Notes under the pieces: model-generated
Seen by the model: the letters and a program-made list of their open reading frames with translations, nothing else
What the model was told of the DNA's origin: nothing
Databases searched by the model: none
Made by a program: the position numbers and the translations under genes
Part shown: in pieces, positions 1 through 11,487 of the stretch
How the letters are laid out: each line of letters begins with the position of its first letter
How positions within the stretch are numbered: the stretch's first letter is position 1
Origin: Balanoglossus misakiensis
Taxonomy: Eukaryota; Hemichordata
NCBI GenBank assembly: GCA_040954595.2
Contig: CM082577.2
Coordinates: 12,524,001-12,588,000 of the forward strand
Direction of reading: 5' to 3'
Length of the DNA stretch: 64,000 nucleotides

Positions 1-88
1 TAATGATAGAAACTTGTTTGTTTATTATTGCATAAAGCATTAAATGTTCATCATTATTACATTATTTGTCTAGTTTATTTTATTTGAG

Positions 89-1564
89 GATTTGGTTAAA
101 AGGTAAAAATTGATAACTTTTGAAATTATCAGTTATTTTTCTTTCATTTGATGGGCTATTGATGTTTGTCTACTCTATGAAACATGTTCAATGGCTAGTT
201 GTTACAATTCAACTCACACCCTGTACTTGAATATAACCTGCAATATAATTTTTGGTACAGACCAAATATTAAATGATGGAAGAATTTATGTGTAATATCC
301 ATGTATGGGGTTTGTAGTGAGTTGTGAAAATTGGTCAATGAGCATGTTTCAGGGAGTAGAACATAAAAAGCCTATCTAAATAATCTAAAATAAGCAAAAT
401 AATGTCAAAAGTTAGTGACTTTGTTCCTTTATGTGTGAAATAATTGTTTGAATGGAATCGAACAGTACACTGGAGTTTGAGCAGAATATCCACTAACCGC
501 AGAGAATTTACCAACTCTCTACAAGCAAGCTCACTCTATATTCACCCCCACACAAACAGTTCCACATAAACACATCATGCATGAGATGATGCCAAAGTCA
601 ACAAAAACCACTGACTTGGTCAGGTTTTACACATAATCACAACCAGTCCTTCAAATCTGAAATACTTGCCATAAGACCAAATTTTAATGACTGCAAATTA
701 ACCTGTCTCAAAACTATAATGTTTTCAATTTTATCTGAAAAAAAAAATATTTTGGATTTAGTACATCCAATCAAATCACTATAATCCCCAAAATTGAATC
801 CAGGTTCAGTTGTGATTAGCGCCCTCATGTGGTCATATTATCACTGAAGTAATCTTTCGTATGACATTTACATACACATCAATTGATTGAGCAAAAACAT
901 GACTTAGAATGTTTTTCTTTTAAAACTTTCACTTATCTACAGTCCACAGAAACAAGTTTAATGAACAGATAGGGTTGGAGCATCTGTCTATAGGCTCGAT
1001 CAAACTGATCCCAAGGGTAATACAGCCACTAGATGACCATGAAGAAGAGAAATGTCAGAAGATCCTATAGAGGGCGTCTGTTGGTTAATGTTTAACAGAC
1101 TGCTGTTACTGGAAGCAAGATGTGATAGGGTGCAAGCTGGAGGCTGGATTTTGAAGAGATCTACCAGAACTAAAAGTAAGTGTTTTCTTGCTACTGCGAT
1201 CTATAATTCTTGATAAATCTGGAAAATAAGTGCATGAGGAATTATTAGAATTTCAATAATAGTTTAAACGGTAAATCTACTTGTGTTCAGGGGTCACCTG
1301 GGGACACTTTTACTAAAAGTTTTATTACCTATTTCCTTGTACTAAATTTGGGATCAGGAAAACATACGTAGCGATAGAAGACAAATAGAATCATTTTTAG
1401 TAATTTGAATTGTTCTGCTAAATTCATAGTCTGGACTGGAATCATTATGAGATCTGAAAGTAGTTGAAATTTGTGATTGAATTCATTACAGTGACGTAAC
1501 TTCTCAGCCCATAGCCTTACCACTAGCGAGTAACAGGTAGTCATAAGGGACCGTTCAGTTTATA
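89..1564. repeat. upstream tandem duplication, copy A
   Basis: This block recurs almost base for base at 1676-3150 (period about 1586 bp), and a diverged third copy lies at about 20540-22077 ahead of the second DED-GT gene. It contains no credible coding region. It ends in a fragment (about 1546-1564) identical to the left end of the inverted-repeat element that is complete after copy B. Its most conserved part is a candidate non-coding first exon ending in a GTAAGTG donor at 1176. The DNA before base 89 also resembles the sequence around 20540, so the window probably begins just downstream of another copy of the cluster unit. Confidence 0.9.
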
Positions 1565-1675
1565 ATAAAAAAGTAAACAAAAAAACAGGAAAACATTTTA
1601 AAAATACAAATAAAATTATGAAACTAAATTATCTAGATTTGGTGATTTGATTGGATGTACTAAATCCAAAATGTA

Positions 1676-3150
1676 GATTTGGTTTAAAGGTAAAAATTGA
1701 TAACTTTTGAAATTATCAGTTATTTTTCTTTCATTTGATGGGCTATTGATGTTTGTCTACTCTATGAAACATGTTCAATGGCTAGTTGTTACAATTCAAC
1801 TCACACCCTGTACTTGAATATAACCTGCAATATAATTTTTGGTACAGACCAAATATTAAATGATTGAAGAATTTATGTGTAATATCCATGTATGGGGTTT
1901 GTAGTGAGTTGTGAAAATTGGTCAATGAGCATGTTTCAGGGAGTAGAACATAAAAAGCCTATCTAAATAATCTAAAATAAGCAAAATAATGTCAAAAGTT
2001 AGTGACTTTGTTCCTTTATGTGTGAAATAATTGTTTGAATGGAATCGAACAGTACACTGGAGTTTGAGCAGAATATCCACTAACCGCAGAGAATTTACCA
2101 ACTCTCTACAAGCAAGCTCACTCTATATTCACCCCCACACAAACAGTTCCACATAAACACATCATGCATGAGATGATGCCAAAGTCAACAAAAACCACTG
2201 ACTTGGTCAGGTTTTACACATAATCACAACCAGTCCTTCAAATCTGAAATACTTGCCATAAGACCAAATTTTAATGACTGCAAATTAACCTGTCTCAAAA
2301 CTATAATGTTTTCAATTTTATCTGAAAAAAAAATATTTTGGATTTAGTACATCCAATCAAATCACTATAATCCCCAAAATTGAATCCAGGTTCAGTTGTG
2401 ATTAGCGCCCTCATGTGGTCATAATATCACTGAAGTAATCTTTCGTATGACATTTACATACACATCAATTGATTGAGCAAAAACATGACTTAGAATGTTT
2501 TTCTTTTAAAACTTTCACTTATCTACAGTCCACAGAAACAAGTTTAATGAACAGATAGGGTTGGAGCATCTGTCTATAGGCTCGATCAAACTGATCCCAA
2601 GGGTAATACAGCCACTAGATGACCATGAAGAAGAGAAATGTCAGAAGATCCTATAGAGGGCGTCTGTTGGTTAATGTTTAACAGACTGCTGTTACTGGAA
2701 GCAAGATGTGATAGGGTGCAAGCTGGAGGCTGGATTTTGAAGAGATCTACCAGAACTAAAAGTAAGTGTTTTCTTGCTACTGCGATCTATAATTCTTGAT
2801 AAATCTGGAAAATAAGTGCATGAGGAATTATTAGAATTTCAATAATAGTTTAAACGGTAAATCTACTTGTGTTCAGGGGTCACCTGGGGACACTTTTACT
2901 AAAAGTTTTATTACCTATTTCCTTGTACTAAATTTGGGATCAGGAAAACATACGTAGCGATAGAAGACAAATAGTATCATTTTTAGTAATTTGAATTGTT
3001 CTGCTAAATTCATAGTCTGGACTGGAATCATTATGAGATCTGAAAGTAGTTGAAATTTGTGATTGAATTCATTACAGTGACGTAACTTCTCAGCCCATAG
3101 CCTTACCACTAGCGAGTAACAGGTAGTCATAAGGGACCGTTCAGTTTATA
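1676..3150. repeat. upstream tandem duplication, copy B
   Basis: This is the second tandem copy of the 89-1564 block, with only a few substitutions and single-base length changes in homopolymers, so the duplication is recent. It is the copy nearest gene 1 and so the more likely source of its first exon. Its right end runs directly into the G-rich inverted-repeat element at 3132-3869. Confidence 0.9.
2560..2761 (+). promoter_or_regulatory. candidate promoter / non-coding first exon of gene 1
   Basis: Three copies of this stretch exist (ending 1175, 2761 and 21736), and all three keep a perfect GTAAGTG donor. The first coding exon of gene 1 is preceded by a good acceptor (AG at 5195-5196) 60 bases before its ATG, and gene 2 has the same arrangement (AG at 23601-23602). 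This fits a short 5' UTR exon here spliced over about 2.4 kb. Conservation of the donor in three diverging copies is what is seen. Promoter function is inferred, and no TATA box is convincing. Confidence 0.35.
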
Positions 3151-3869
3151 CGGCCGGGGGGGGGGCAAGTTTGTGTCATCGGTTTTCAAAATCAGGCCGA
3201 CCCAGCCCCGCACCCCTTCACCCAGGAGCAAAAAATGATGACCCCCCCTTTGACAGACCCAAAAATATGATGACCCCACCAGACCTCAATTATAAATTTC
3301 TTAAAGTAATTGAAGTATATAATAGTATATCGTTGCAATAAAGAAATCTATGAACAAATGAAAATGACAAGTCATTACAATAGTTGCTAGAATTGGTAAA
3401 GAAAAGTGGTGGGGGTTGGTGTGGGAGGGGGTGTCCCCCTCCCCCTCCCACATAAGACAATTTTGTAAAATACGGTGCTCAAAGTTGCATTTTAATGAAC
3501 TCAAAAGCAAATTAACTCAATGTTAAGGAGGACAAATTTTAATTTTGCCACTCCACTCAAAGTAAGCATCTGGGGTGGGGTGGCAAGAAGTCTGCCCTGG
3601 TACACTAGACAAACCAGTGAATATATCCAATGTGGCGAAGAATGGAGGGGATGGGTGTGGGATGGGGTGTCCCCCTCCCACATAAGAAAATTTTGTAAAA
3701 TTAAGGGTGCGAAACTGCAATTTTGTGGACTCAAAAGCAAAAGTTCCCCCCTAAACGTTTAAAAAACCCAGATGACCCCCCCCCTTTTGGACTTCAAAAT
3801 TTACGTGACCCCCCCCCCTGGATTTTGTCCCCCCCTCCTCCCCCCGGCCATAAAAACTGAACCGTCCCT
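3132..3869. mobile_element. G/C-run inverted-repeat element (MITE-like)
   Basis: The ends are imperfect inverted repeats: AGGGACCGTTCAGTTTATA on the left, and the complement of TAAAAACTGAACCGTCCCT on the right. Each is followed inward by a run of G or C. The interior has two related units (about 3420-3490 and 3655-3735) carrying GGGGTGTCCCCCTCCCACATAAG and no coding capacity. A left-end fragment sits at 1546-1564 and a right-end relative at 52700-52785, so the family is dispersed. No clear target duplication was found. Confidence 0.65.
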
Positions 3870-3884
3870 AATGATATTCAGCCA

Positions 3885-4030
3885 GTCCCTCGGCTGGGTG
3901 TTTTGTGTACACCACACAGCTAGCCGAGGGGAGTGGACTATGGACCTCAGCTCAGGTGTCGATCAATTTTCAAGTAGTGGACTAGCTGTATTTTCCCAAC
4001 GGCCACAGGAGTAGAAGTCTGAGGCCTGAC
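3885..4030. repeat. duplicated upstream segment, paralogous with 22160-22265 and 22840-22870
   Basis: Both DED-GT genes are preceded by a stretch containing AGCTAGCCGAGG, TGGACTATGGACCT and TTTTCCCAAC. In the gene 2 copy a 574-bp inverted-repeat element interrupts it. This copy represents the uninterrupted state. Confidence 0.6.
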
Positions 4031-5196
4031 AAATTCTTTTGTTTATAGTCACATGGGAACAGGTCGTTTCGGCCCCAAAGTTTTACGGCCCAAGTCGTTT
4101 CGGCATTTACCAGCGTAGCCCCTCTACTGTAAGTTGTTACTAATAACCCAACAAAAACACTGCATTTAAAGCTGAACGTTATACGATTTTTTTTCCTTCC
4201 TTAAGAATGCGTTATGTGTATGTGGAACAGAAGTTTACAGAACCCATGTACCGGTATATTTTACATAATGAATGATATCAGATGGTTGCCATCGATTGTG
4301 TTTATCGCTGGTATGAATTTGCACTTTCCCAATCCCGTCTGCTTGATTTTTACTTTGCAAGCGTTAACACTATTACATGTACTTTTATAACAGTCTAAGG
4401 AAAAATACATACATTTTACTAAATGTAACTCAATGCTGCCGATAAGTGTGTAGCATGGTCTAAAATGAGGTATGTGTTTTGGAGGAAATGGTCTAAAATG
4501 GGGTATGGTTTTTTGGAGGAAATTGTCTAAGATGGGATCTGATTTTTGCAGTGCCGGCCTCACACCCATATAATTTCTTTAGGCAAGTACCCCCACCATC
4601 CCCCAACACCCCCACCCACCCCTGGGGCTGATTAACCTCACGGAATTTATCATCTACATGCAGTGTGTCCTCTAACAAACTTAATTTTAAAAGCTTTGAG
4701 TCAATTTGAGAATTTCTGAAAATTTCTCTGAGTCAGCCCTATACCTTTACATGTATTCTTGAGTCACCAGTGAGTTTGTTGAGTTAGTGGCGCGTCATTT
4801 TTTTTCTTAAAGGGCACACTGTCTACATGTACAAGTATATGCATGGGATTATCTGCAACACAAGTCGACATCTTCGTTCCATACACTTTTTTCGTAATTA
4901 CTTTTATTTACTTCCACATTTATTAATTTTAAAATGGTTGGTGTCAGTAGGCAAACTTTTGGGTAAAACTGATTCAATTCGGACTTGGTACAAAGATAAC
5001 ATATGTGATATTTATGTCACTTTTAGTAATCCAAAATTATGTCTATCTAGCGACTAATTTTAACAATTTTTGTCATTGAAGTGACTTAAATTATTCATCC
5101 AAAATTGAGCTTTTTATTTTACCCCAGCCCTTCAGCACAGGTATAACATTACCAAATGTACAGCCATACTCAATTTACCAAATATTCTTTTAACAG
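4031..5196. other. intergenic / first-intron DNA with short direct repeats
   Basis: No gene was found. Between about 4455 and 4555 a unit of about 43 bp containing GGTCTAAAATGGGGTATG is repeated two to three times. A short GTCGTTTCGGC direct repeat lies at about 4063 and 4092. If the first-exon model holds, this is the first intron of gene 1. Confidence 0.5.
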
Positions 5197-5256
5197 GTAC
5201 ATAGCAGCTGATGTTACTTGAGCAGTGGTATGTTATTCTGATGAATCCATATTGAC

Positions 5257-8200
5257 ATGGCATCTTTGCAAGCAGAAGACTGTCCAAAAACACCTACAAT
5301 GTCAAATCTAGATCTGTTCAAGGTGTATCTTCTTGAACTGGCAAAGGAAATAAGCCAAGGTGGGTAGATCTGTGTGTACAGTTGTTTTCAGAACTCAGAC
5401 TGTACAGAAATAAGGTCAATTTGTCATTCCTACATGTAACGACTAGGATATGATTCCAATTTTTCAGAGCGAGACCCATTACTCAGAGAAATTGCACCCA
5501 AAATTAACTACTGCACAAGAGTGTAGATTTTATTTCACATAACAGTTTATACATTGTACCAATCATTTTTTGCTGACAACTATAATTGTTTCATGTCCAG
5601 AGCAGTTACTCTGAGACATAAAATTCTTGAACTGTCAAGTGTCAGTGTGAATTTATGCCATATGTGTTTTATAATATGATCATGGCATCCATTATGGCTG
5701 ACAGACTATGTTTGATGATGACATCCCCATTGTTAATGTACAATTTAACTTTTAAACCTGATTCAGAAACGTTTGAATTTAGCCAATAAGACATCAGTAC
5801 AGTAGGTCATAGTGCAATGAGGAAAAAGATTGTTTAATTCTCTTTTTTTTCTTCCTCAAAGATGACCTGTGTAGCTTGGTAGAAGCACTGGATGCTGTTG
5901 AGAATCCATCAATCCCTGAAAGTGTATCAGACGAAATTTTGAAATATGATCGTCCGTACGGTTTGTTTAAAAAATTATGTGACTATGGACATTTATCAAG
6001 GGACAATCCTGAAACTCTTATTTATCTGTTGAAAACTGCCAAACTTTACATGTTGGCGAAGCATGTAGAAGTTCGATATGAGAAAAGCTTTGACAAAGAC
6101 TGTCCATATGAGGAAGTGACAAGAGAAGTAGAGTCTAGGATGAAAGCTGATAGCCAGAAACAGATAAGTGACAGAAGTGGAGAGAGTTTGCCAACATTTC
6201 CATCTGAGAGGACCTCACCAGGAAAACAGTTACCATCTCCCTCACAGCATCCAAGTCCCTCTGGAGAAGTACAGTCAATGCCATCAACTCGTCCCAAGAT
6301 TCCAGCACTGACAGCCACTCATTCCAAGACTCAAATATCCACCACAGAATCTCATGGTAAGCTCTTGGCAAGTTAGGTAGCGGTAACATTTTTTTGAGTG
6401 GGTATTTTTGACACATTCATAAAAAAATTGCGTCAAACTCCTTTCAGCCTACATCGTACACCTGTCTAGTTCAATATTTATTAAACAAAATCAGCAACAT
6501 TTCGAGTACAAAGTTCACGCGCCCTGGAGGTTGTTTTGATCCCAGACCCACTGAGCTATTTTTAGACATATAGTCAGCCGGTAAGTGTACAGTTTATGTT
6601 GACCATTGTGCAAATAGATCGGCTGTTTCCTATGTGTCAATATTGACGCACTGATGATTAATATTTTTGTGTCAAGTGAGTATTTTGTGTGTCAAATACA
6701 TTATAATTTTGCACAACAAGACCTCTGACTACATGTAGTAGCATTTTACAAGTACCATATATTTTATATACATTTTTCAAAAATTAAACATAAATTAAAT
6801 AATTTTGATTTTGAAAGATATGAAAAGATGGAAACAAATTAGTCTATCTTATTTTTCAGCTGGTCAAAGTGATTGAAACACAGGTTATCAGACCTTTTGA
6901 AAAAGTGCCAATTGTGCAGTTCAAATGTCATCGCCGGTTAGATGCTCTTCTCATTAATCACAGAAAGTGTTTTATTACCATTCTACGTAATGACTATAAG
7001 CATATAAAGTAAAATGAAAATTTAATTTTGAATAGAAAAATAGGTAGTCGAACATTAGGAGCAGTCAAACACTTAGAGTGCTTGTGGTAATTGAAATATA
7101 TTTTGAAGAGAATTCAACAGACACAAATTAATTCACACATGTTTACTTTTCAAATACTTCAGGTATGTCATATGTCGGTGATGTTGCTGCTAGCAGTGCA
7201 GTTAGTTCAGCTGAAACACAGAAAGAGATGACAACAATGATGAAAGATCCAGAAGGTGAAACCACAAGTGTACAACACCACATAGACATACATGATTTAC
7301 GTCGTGCACTGTATCCCTTGATGGCAAGACTGCATTCATCATCACCTCTGCAACAAACTGATTCAGTAGTTATGGACACTAATGAGAAAGGTAAGGTTCT
7401 TTACAAAAATATACTGGAGCACTTTAACCAATCAGTGATACCCAGGTGCAAGTATTGACAGCTACACATGTACATGTACCAGCACCATTATATTCATACT
7501 CATCAATCATAAGTAATATGGAGAATTATCTTGCATTACCAGTGTGGGATAGGAATTTGTGGACATGAAATTCTCACAACCAAATCTATGCAGCATGATT
7601 AAAAAAAATAGAAAACAAAATCTGCTTCTGTCATATGGCTGTGTAAGTTTGCACTTTCTTCACAAATTCATAATCATCACAAATAGGTTTGCATTGCAAA
7701 TCAATAAACACATCTTCCTTTTTCAGATATGGACCTCAAACCGACCATTATATTCCTGGCTGAAAAGTGGAATCGTGTGAAGGACACTGTATCTGCCCTC
7801 AACTGTCAACTTGCCAGCAGTGTAGCCGAAGACAGACAACGTAAAACATGTTGTGTTGTTTTGGAGGCAAGTGACGAAGAAAGGAAAGATGCAGCTGATT
7901 GTGGAGTTGAGTTGATACTTCCAAGTTTGAGAAAAGATGTGATTAAGAGATATAAGAATGACACACCGAAGCCAGATTGGTTTCTTTCTCCAGAGACATT
8001 CTTCACAAATCTCACACAGTTACAGAATGTGAAGTACATTGTGGAACATGTCCAGTCTTCAACTTCATTGCTGGTGGCAAATGTCTTCAGAGATCGATAT
8101 CATCATTTCAAAGCTGCCAATGTTGTACTAATAAATCATGCCATCACAGGATCGGATGAGATAAACAAAGACCACTTGAAATTTGCTGAGGAGGCATCTG

Positions 8201-11118
8201 CAATTTTCTCAATTGGACCTACTGTCTTTGAACATTACAAGAAACTCTACCAAACAACCCAAATTCCAGTAAGACACGAATTGTATCTTCCAAGACCAGA
8301 GAAAGAATTCTTTGATCTTAATGTGGATCAGATACAAAAAACAAGTGACTTGAAACAAATCCTGACTGTGATAACTGATGAAGATTTGGAATCCACACGA
8401 TATAAAACACTGGCAGCTGAAGTTGGAAAAACAGCCGGTACATTCAACCAGATGCAAATGACGGTTCCATTGTGGTGTGTACGTACTCCCTCGGAAGCTG
8501 ATGTTGCTGACACAAAGACTTTTCTTACAGACAACTTAAATTGCCCACTCATAGAACCAAACACTTATCCCTCATACGGCTCTCAAGATGATATTTACAG
8601 AGATTTACGTCAGAGTAATGTCTGTATTATACCACCTGATGAGCCATTTAGGATGGAGGGATTACGATCCATTGCTGCAGGACTACCTGTGTTGGTTCCA
8701 GAAAGAACTGCCTTAGCAGCATTTATGAACACGTGCTTTGACCATGAAGCAAAGTATTTCCTGTATGACCCTTCTGTTGATGGGGAATTGTCAATACAGA
8801 TCAATACGATGTTGAACACAACACATGCAATACCCATGGCGACACGTTTGAAGAATATGTATCTCAGTCACACAGAGATTACCGACAGTCATGAAAAGTT
8901 CAGAGCTTGTTTCAAAGAAGTTCAGAGTACACAGTCTGCACAAAGTAAGTATTTTTCTTTTTTGCACACATAATCCAAAAACAAAAGTGAAATTTCACTT
9001 CAGATGATTTTAACAAGCAACACCTCATCCTGTTCCAGCAAAATGAAAGTGAACTTGAAAAATGATGATGGTGTGACTTTTCTGTAACTCTTTTTTTGGA
9101 ACAAATATTTTATAAAAAACAGTGAATGATTACATTGTGACAGGGAAGCATTTTAACAACTTGTAAATACAGGTAAAAGGTTGGAATACTTTTAGTTATT
9201 GTATTTTTGTTTCTTTTTTTCTACCAGTTCCAACACCTCAATCACAATTGCAGAATGGAAAGACTCCTTCAACTCATGAAGCTTTAGGAACTTTTGAAGA
9301 TGGCCAGCCTCCCCAGTCGCTCTCACCAAAGCCAGAAAACCTGGGTAAGTACACTTTATTTGATAAGTTGTAGGCTCCTGAAGATTAAAAAAACATGATT
9401 ACAGAAACAAATGTTCATGAAATAAAGAAATAAAAAACTGGCCTTTTCCCCCTGCAATATGTAATTTGTAAATCTTCATATTTTTATTACAAGTAATCAG
9501 TCATTAAACTTTATTTTTCTGTTTTCTAGTGATAACGGTAAGTTCCAAATCACCAGTCCACAGTGTAAAGAGTCCTTTAACTGATGAAGGTGTAGGAAGT
9601 TTTGAAAATGCCTATTCTTCCCAATCACTCTCACCCCAGCCACAGAACCCTGGTAAGTAGAGTTTGATTGCTTACTTTGATCGGACCCAGTAGTTTAAAA
9701 ACTAATTACTTTGACAATTTTTAATAAATTTTTATCATTAAATGGGAAATAACATTGGCTTTTTTACATTTTCAGTTTAAGTTTCGTGTATTGAATGTTT
9801 TTTAATCAACTCTCTGTGTCGAACCAACCAATTTGTAACTTTCGGACAAATGTGGAAGTTAAGATACTCAAGATTGTCATAACTTTATGAAACTCATAAT
9901 TACTGGTATATGCAACAATATATAATTTCCAGCTTTACCTGCTTGCCCATGTTACTTGTGAAAAATGTGAAGGGTACTGCACTTTTCTGAACTAACTTTT
10001 GTTTTTAAACTTTATCCTTACAGGAAGTCCAGTATCTGCTGTTGTTTCAGATGATAAACCAACAAGTGAAACTCACAAATCAAAACTGATACAACGGAAA
10101 AGGCCATTGATGCCAAGTATGTTGTTTCCTGCCTTGTACTGTTTCATGATTTCACAGATTATTCCCTTTTCCCATTACATCATCTATCAATCACTTATCC
10201 AGAACACCCAAGTTTCTAGGACAGTCACCCCCTGGACATTCACCCAGCAGACACTTTATCTTATCCTGCCCCTAAATATCAAAACTGACTGGTGGCTTAG
10301 AGGAATGGTCATTTGCATGTTTTGATATCACATACACCACATTGGCAGTTGATATCACCTACTCAAAACACACATGAGCTCTGGAGCTCTGGAACTTAAC
10401 ATCATCAGACGCTGTACAATTCCTCTATTGAAAACGCATGGCTATTTTCAGTAGGGTTAAATTATATTACTCGTTTGGGAGATAAAATACAATTTGATCA
10501 GTAAGTTTATATCTGGATCATTTCATTTGTAGCATAATTAAAAGTCTGTCAGCAAATATAGTCACCCAGCTGGCAATTATTTCTGTTTCATTGTTTTTTC
10601 CACCCATAGCTGTTCAATTTGAAGTAAATCTGAAGTTTGAAGAAAAGAAGATGAAGATGGAGATGGAGATGGAAAAGATGAAAGTGCCGCAGAGAGAGAA
10701 AGAAATAGAGCTACAAAAGGTGAAGATGGAGAGAGTAAAGATGGAGCATGAACTGAAACAGAAAGACAAGGAAACAGATATTAAGATCAAAGAGAAGAAA
10801 ATCTTATTAAAACAAATAACAGCACTTTATGAACTTCAGATAAAAAGAATCACAGATAGAGATGACCCAGATATGATAGAACAGTTGGATGAAGCCTTTG
10901 AGAAATACAAAGCAAGACTTGATGGAGTTGTGCAAAGCTCTTTGTGGTTCTTACTAAGTTTCCTTTCAGAGGACGACATTGATTATTTCTGGCAGAAATA
11001 CAAAGCTGGAGAAGTTGGTGAAATGCTGAGTGGTATCCTAATAACATCCGAGATGAGATCCCTAGCAGAGAAAGCTGGATGTGTTGTCAGAATCAGAATG
11101 AAGATAGATGAAAAATAG
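5257..11118 (+). CDS. gene 1: DED - GT-B-like - coiled coil - TRADD-N-like protein (8 coding exons, 961 aa)
   Basis: Coding exons: 5257-5359, 5862-6356, 7163-7390, 7727-8944, 9228-9344, 9530-9652, 10024-10116 and 10610-11118. All introns are GT/AG and all junctions phase 1. Residues about 17-100 form a six-helix DED-like fold (from LFKVYLLELAKE to LAKHVEVRYEKSF). A Ser/Pro-rich linker follows. Residues about 277-670 resemble a GT-B (GT4-type) glycosyltransferase; the C-terminal donor-site motif is EPFRMEGLRSIAAGLPV, where the usual E-x7-E is E581-x7-R589. A basic QRKRP linker, a Lys/Glu coiled coil (about 795-890) and a 60-residue end with a TRADD-N-like pattern (FLLSFL, FWQKYKAGEV, RIRMKID) complete it. 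Death-fold signalling is inferred from domains; enzymatic activity is doubtful. The TAG at 11116 may be a secondary truncation. A poly(A) signal lies at 11407. It is paralogous to gene 2. Confidence 0.78.
9228..9652 (+). repeat. internal exon duplication in gene 1 (exons 5 and 6)
   Basis: Exons 5 (39 codons) and 6 (41 codons) encode related Ser/Pro-rich linkers: HEALGTFEDGQPPQSLSPKP and DEGVGSFENAYSSQSLSPQP. Both are phase 1/1, so each can be added or skipped without a frameshift. Gene 2 goes straight from its GT exon to the equivalent of exon 7, and no counterpart was seen between 27993 and 28386. Confidence 0.7.
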
Positions 11119-11406
11119 TATGAGACTGTCAAACACATACTTCATTGTGAGTATTTAAGTCTTCACAAGATTAATAAATGCATCACTCATACTTTTCACA
11201 AATTCCTATTCTAACACATCATAGTGTATATCTACCTATCTGCCCAGATAACATCAATGTATCTGAGCTACACTCAGGGCAGATAGACATTTCCTATACT
11301 TAGAGACGTTCATTTTCATTAGCTTACTCCTGAATTGGATAAAAATTAACAAGATTTAACTCAGTACTTGCACTGTTGATATAATCTGAAATAGTTGTAT
11401 CACTAA

Positions 11407-11412
11407 AATAAA
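11407..11412 (+). terminator. poly(A) signal candidate of gene 1
   Basis: A canonical AATAAA lies 289 bases after the TAG of gene 1, shortly before the NLR-like reading frame. It suggests that gene 1 transcripts can end here, separate from the LRR gene. Confidence 0.4.
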
Positions 11413-11487
11413 ACTTTGATTTGAAAGAAATGTGTTCCTAAATGACTTTTTGAGAAAGGGCAGCCAAACAATATGTTTTAGCGTAAT

